DNA of 64,000 bases from Microdochium bolleyi (Eukaryota; Ascomycota; Sordariomycetes; Xylariales; Microdochiaceae), in contig KQ964278.1 of NCBI GenBank assembly GCA_001566295.1, positions 62,001 to 126,000 of the forward strand. Direction: 5' to 3'. The position numbers were made by a program, and so were the translations under genes. Shown here piece after piece: positions 61,647 to 64,000 of this stretch. The notes beneath the pieces were generated by a model. The model made no database searches and was not told the DNA's origin. It saw nothing but the letters and a program-made list of their open reading frames with translations. Numbering within the stretch: position 1 is the stretch's first letter; every line of letters begins with the position of its first letter.

Positions 61647-62739
61647 ATGATGGCTGAACTCGACTTACAGCACGTGTGTGCAGACCTGATCGAGGTTGCT
61701 CTCGAGGCGGGCAGCCTCATCCGCGCTGCAAGAAATTCCGGACTCGAAACATGGCAGTCCACTGTGTTCAGCTCGAAGAAGAACAGTCAGTATTCCACCC
61801 GCGAGACTCTAACCTGGCTCAGCCCCTGACCTTCGCATTCTCCTGACGAGCGAAGCTGCCGACATCGTGACCGAGACCGACAAAGCGTCCGAGGAGCTCA
61901 TCCGCAGGCACCTCGCGACAAAACACCCAAGCATCAAGTTTATCGGCGAAGAGTCATTCAAGGCTGGGCTCGACCGCATCACCAACGAGCCAACCTTTGT
62001 GGTGGACCCCATCGACGGGACGTCCAACTTTGTACACGGCCTGCCCGAGGTCTGCATTTCGATCGGCCTTGTGGTCAATCGCAAGGCCACCGTCGGCGTG
62101 GTACACAATCCTTTCACGGGCGAATCATGGTCCGCCGCCCGCGGCCACGGCGCTTTCTATCACCCTTCCAGCTTGCACGGCCGGGCAGGAACAGAACAGA
62201 AGTACAAGCTGCCACTCTTCCCTGCGCCCCTGCCCATCAAGGACGGCCTGGCCAGCGCGTGCATCGGCATCGAGTTTGGCAGCGACCGCCAGGGGCCCAA
62301 CTTTGAACTAAACCTCCGTGTCTTCACCGCGCTGGCGTGCACCCGGCAGACGGGCGGGCTGTTCGTCAACTCGCTGCGGTGCATCGGCAGCGCGGCCCTG
62401 GCCATCTGCAGGGTCGCCACGGGCCAGCAGGAGGCCTTCTGGGAATGCGGCTGCTGGGCCTGGGACGTCGCCGCGGCGTGGTGCATCCTCGAGGAGGCCG
62501 GAGGCCTGATGGTCGACGGCCATCCTGGTGGCTGGGAGCCGCCGATAGATAACCGCCGGTATCTCGCAGTGCGACCTGTCGTGGTTGGTGACGAATATGG
62601 CGGGTTGCCACCGTCTCGGGTGGCTCGAGCGCAACAACGGGAGTTTGTCGAGCAGTTTTGGTCGACATTCAGGAACCTGAGATCCACGTACGGGCCCCCG
62701 CCAGAAGGACAGGTGTTTACGAATAGGTTACCTAAGTGA
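61647..62739 (+). CDS. Inositol-monophosphatase-family phosphatase
   Basis: Two exons, 61647-61785 and 61856-62739, give 340 aa. The 70-bp intron (GTCAGT donor, CTAAC branch, CGAAG acceptor) joins STVFSSKKN to TADIVTETDKA. The start is one of two adjacent ATGs (61647 or 61650). All metal-site motifs of the IMPase superfamily are present: VTETDKASEE, GEESF near residue 79, DPIDGTSNFVHG near 97 and WDVAAAWCILEEAGG near 248. An active Mg2+-dependent, lithium-sensitive-type sugar or inositol phosphate phosphatase is therefore expected. Fungal QutG of the quinate clusters belongs here, but no quinate enzymes are nearby. No targeting signal is seen. It is divergent from the regulator and shares its promoter motif. 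Confidence 0.9.
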
Positions 62740-62824
62740 CTTCCGAGGGGACGCAAAGTAAAGGGTATCTCTGTGCGGGAGACTTGGCAAGCCAATATAG
62801 AGCATAATAAAAGACTCTTCTTTC

Positions 62825-62944
62825 ACGTACGACCATAGGATCGAGAAAATTGAGGGTCCCGTCCGCTCCCCTGTACACAAGCTCGATACCGCCGGATCAG
62901 TAGTTGGGTCGGTGACGACCAGCGAATCCCCGGTGTTGTACGTT
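62825..62944 (+). rRNA. 5S ribosomal RNA (dispersed copy 2)
   Basis: Begins ACGTACGACCATAGGATCGA and ends GTTGTACGT before TTTT (Pol III terminator). Same internal control boxes as the copy at 25453-25572, which lies on the opposite strand; only the terminal helix differs, with compensating changes (ACGTACG...GTACGT versus ACATACG...GTATGT). It starts 85 bases after the phosphatase stop. Confidence 0.92.
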
Positions 62945-63556
62945 TTGTTATAGTTTTTGCAGATTTGGCGAATTCTTTTGCAAGCGCCCATGTTGTTAAT
63001 AAATTTATAATGTACACAAACACGAACATCCATTAGCGCTAGGAATCCCCGTTTATTTGCGTGAGCACGGCGGTGTTAGGTTGAGCTCTATCACTCAAGA
63101 TGCTATTAAAGCACAATGCATTGTCTGGACCTGGTGATCTAGAGGGTTACACTACCTAAGGTAATTTGTTAATAAACATTGTATTGGGATAAAGGAATGA
63201 TCAGACATGGGAGTAGGTATCACGTTGTTTCTTTACTATACCGTCTGTTGTTAGTGGTCTGGACTCCAGAGGCACCTGTCGCATATGAAGCTGGCTTGAG
63301 AGTGGGGAATGGTCACTTGGAAGACATGATGTGTTAGATTCGAACCCTTTCCATAACGCTGGTCTGATTAATGTAAAGAAAGTTGCCTTAAATGTCGGGG
63401 GCTTTCGAGATATTCAAGTACGGTAGTGCAGTACCCTTTTAGTTTAGGATAGTTATTATATGCTTTCCATACACCGGAATTTAAAGCTCGCCTGCTATTA
63501 CCCGACTAGTAGTAGTAAGATTGTACCAACTTTGATCCATTCCTAAAGCACGCCGG
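62945..63556. other. Intergenic, no gene seen
   Basis: About 610 rather AT-rich bases downstream of the 5S gene; nothing recognised. Confidence 0.55.
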
Positions 63557-63913
63557 TCAGATTCCTACAGCAATGATACCCCCAACACCAAGCGGCGCCA
63601 TCCAGAGGAGCCCTGTATCGGCGTCCCTGGCGCGGTGACCCAATCCTTTCGCTGTAGTAGTAGTAAGCGGTGCGGTGGTCGTCGACGAGCCACTGGACAA
63701 CGACGATGACCCAACAACTGAAAGCACGCTATTTGTGGCACTAACACCACTACCACCGAGCTTAGTGCACGGGTTGCATGACCTGTATGAGAATCCGCAC
63801 GTCTGACCTAGGAGACAGGTCCAGGTCTGGCCTGTTGAGGAGTCGCGGCAGTTCTGGATCCCCACGCAGACGCCGCCAGAGCCGGAGCCAGATGAAGCCG
63901 AAGGCAATGGTTC
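63557..63913 (-). CDS. Partial GPI-anchor-type cysteine-rich surface protein (3' exon)
   Basis: The last exon reads from an acceptor near 63914 (ATAAAAG, with a GCTAAGC branch upstream) to a TGA at 63557, about 118 residues. It begins EPLPSASSGSGSGG, a flexible linker. A block of six cysteines follows (VCVGIQNC, TCLLGQTC, SCNPC). A Ser/Thr-rich stretch then precedes a C-terminal hydrophobic tail (LLWMAPLGVGGIIAVGI), as in GPI-anchored wall proteins. The 5' exon with the signal peptide would lie beyond the right edge, so secretion cannot be checked. Reading from the ATG near 63938 instead gives another frame without the Cys block. Confidence 0.5.
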   Translation of the reverse strand, partial: EPLPSASSGSGSGGVCVGIQNCRDSSTGQTWTCLLGQTCGFSYRSCNPCTKLGGSGVSATNSVLSVVGSSSLSSGSSTTTAPLTTTTAKGLGHRARDADTGLLWMAPLGVGGIIAVGI

Positions 63914-64000
63914 CTTTTATGCTTTTGTGCTTAGCCATGCTGTCCAATCGAGAATAATTGAGGGGTGTACCAAGGCCGCGCGAGGCCTACATCTTGTTGA

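Noticed and set aside
54830..62739. The transporter-phosphatase group as a quinate (qut/qa) cluster
   Set aside because: The phosphatase is QutG-like, but no quinate dehydrogenase, dehydroquinase or dehydroshikimate dehydratase is present, and the transporter looks alpha-glucoside-type.

Overview
The window is nuclear DNA of a filamentous ascomycete (Pezizomycotina; a Sordariomycete is my best guess, by inference). Genes are split by 45-150 bp GT-AG introns with CTAAC/CTGAC-like branch sites. Two single 5S rRNA genes are dispersed rather than in an array. Families typical of these fungi are present: FunK1 kinase, two Zn2Cys6 regulators, DUF2235, DUF2306, a SesA-like NLR N-terminal domain, a fungal CorA-like protein and small cysteine-rich secreted proteins. 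Exon coordinates were worked out by eye and checked for reading frame; no transcript or database evidence was available.

Layout. 1-1.2 kb: an unresolved gene running off the left edge. 3.2-4.7 kb: an ankyrin-repeat protein with a C-terminal DYW-type nucleic-acid deaminase domain. 5.8-7.3 kb: a gene fragment and an orphan SesA-like domain. 8.0-9.3 kb: a BTB protein. 10.3-12.8 kb: a FunK1 kinase. 13.6-14.1 kb: an uncharacterised ORF related to the 5.8 kb fragment. 15.9-17.0 kb: a chromodomain protein. 17-24 kb: a gene-poor, partly AT-rich repeat zone with two solo LTRs, a tRNA-like repeat pair and one small secreted cysteine-rich protein. 24-40 kb: an ordinary gene-dense stretch (uncharacterised protein, S10 carboxypeptidase, DHA1-type MFS pump, DUF2235 hydrolase, a second cysteine-rich protein, CorA-like channel, hotdog thioesterase). 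41-47 kb: tRNA-Gln(CUG), a Zn2Cys6 regulator and a DUF2306 membrane protein. 47-52.7 kb: essentially empty. 52.7-62.7 kb: an acyltransferase-3 membrane enzyme, then four genes that look co-regulated. 63.6 kb to the right edge: a partial GPI-anchor-type surface protein.

The most interesting part is the four-gene group at 54.8-62.7 kb: an SP-family sugar transporter, a 2H (DUF1868) phosphoesterase, a Zn2Cys6 regulator and an inositol-monophosphatase-family phosphatase. Their promoters carry a long shared motif built on CTTATCTGTAGCCGA, placed midway between the divergent regulator and phosphatase, and repeated upstream of the transporter and the 2H enzyme. The latter two also share a second 14-bp element. 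This suggests a small regulon for uptake and dephosphorylation of a sugar, polyol or cyclic-phosphate compound. The substrate is unknown and the pathway is an inference.
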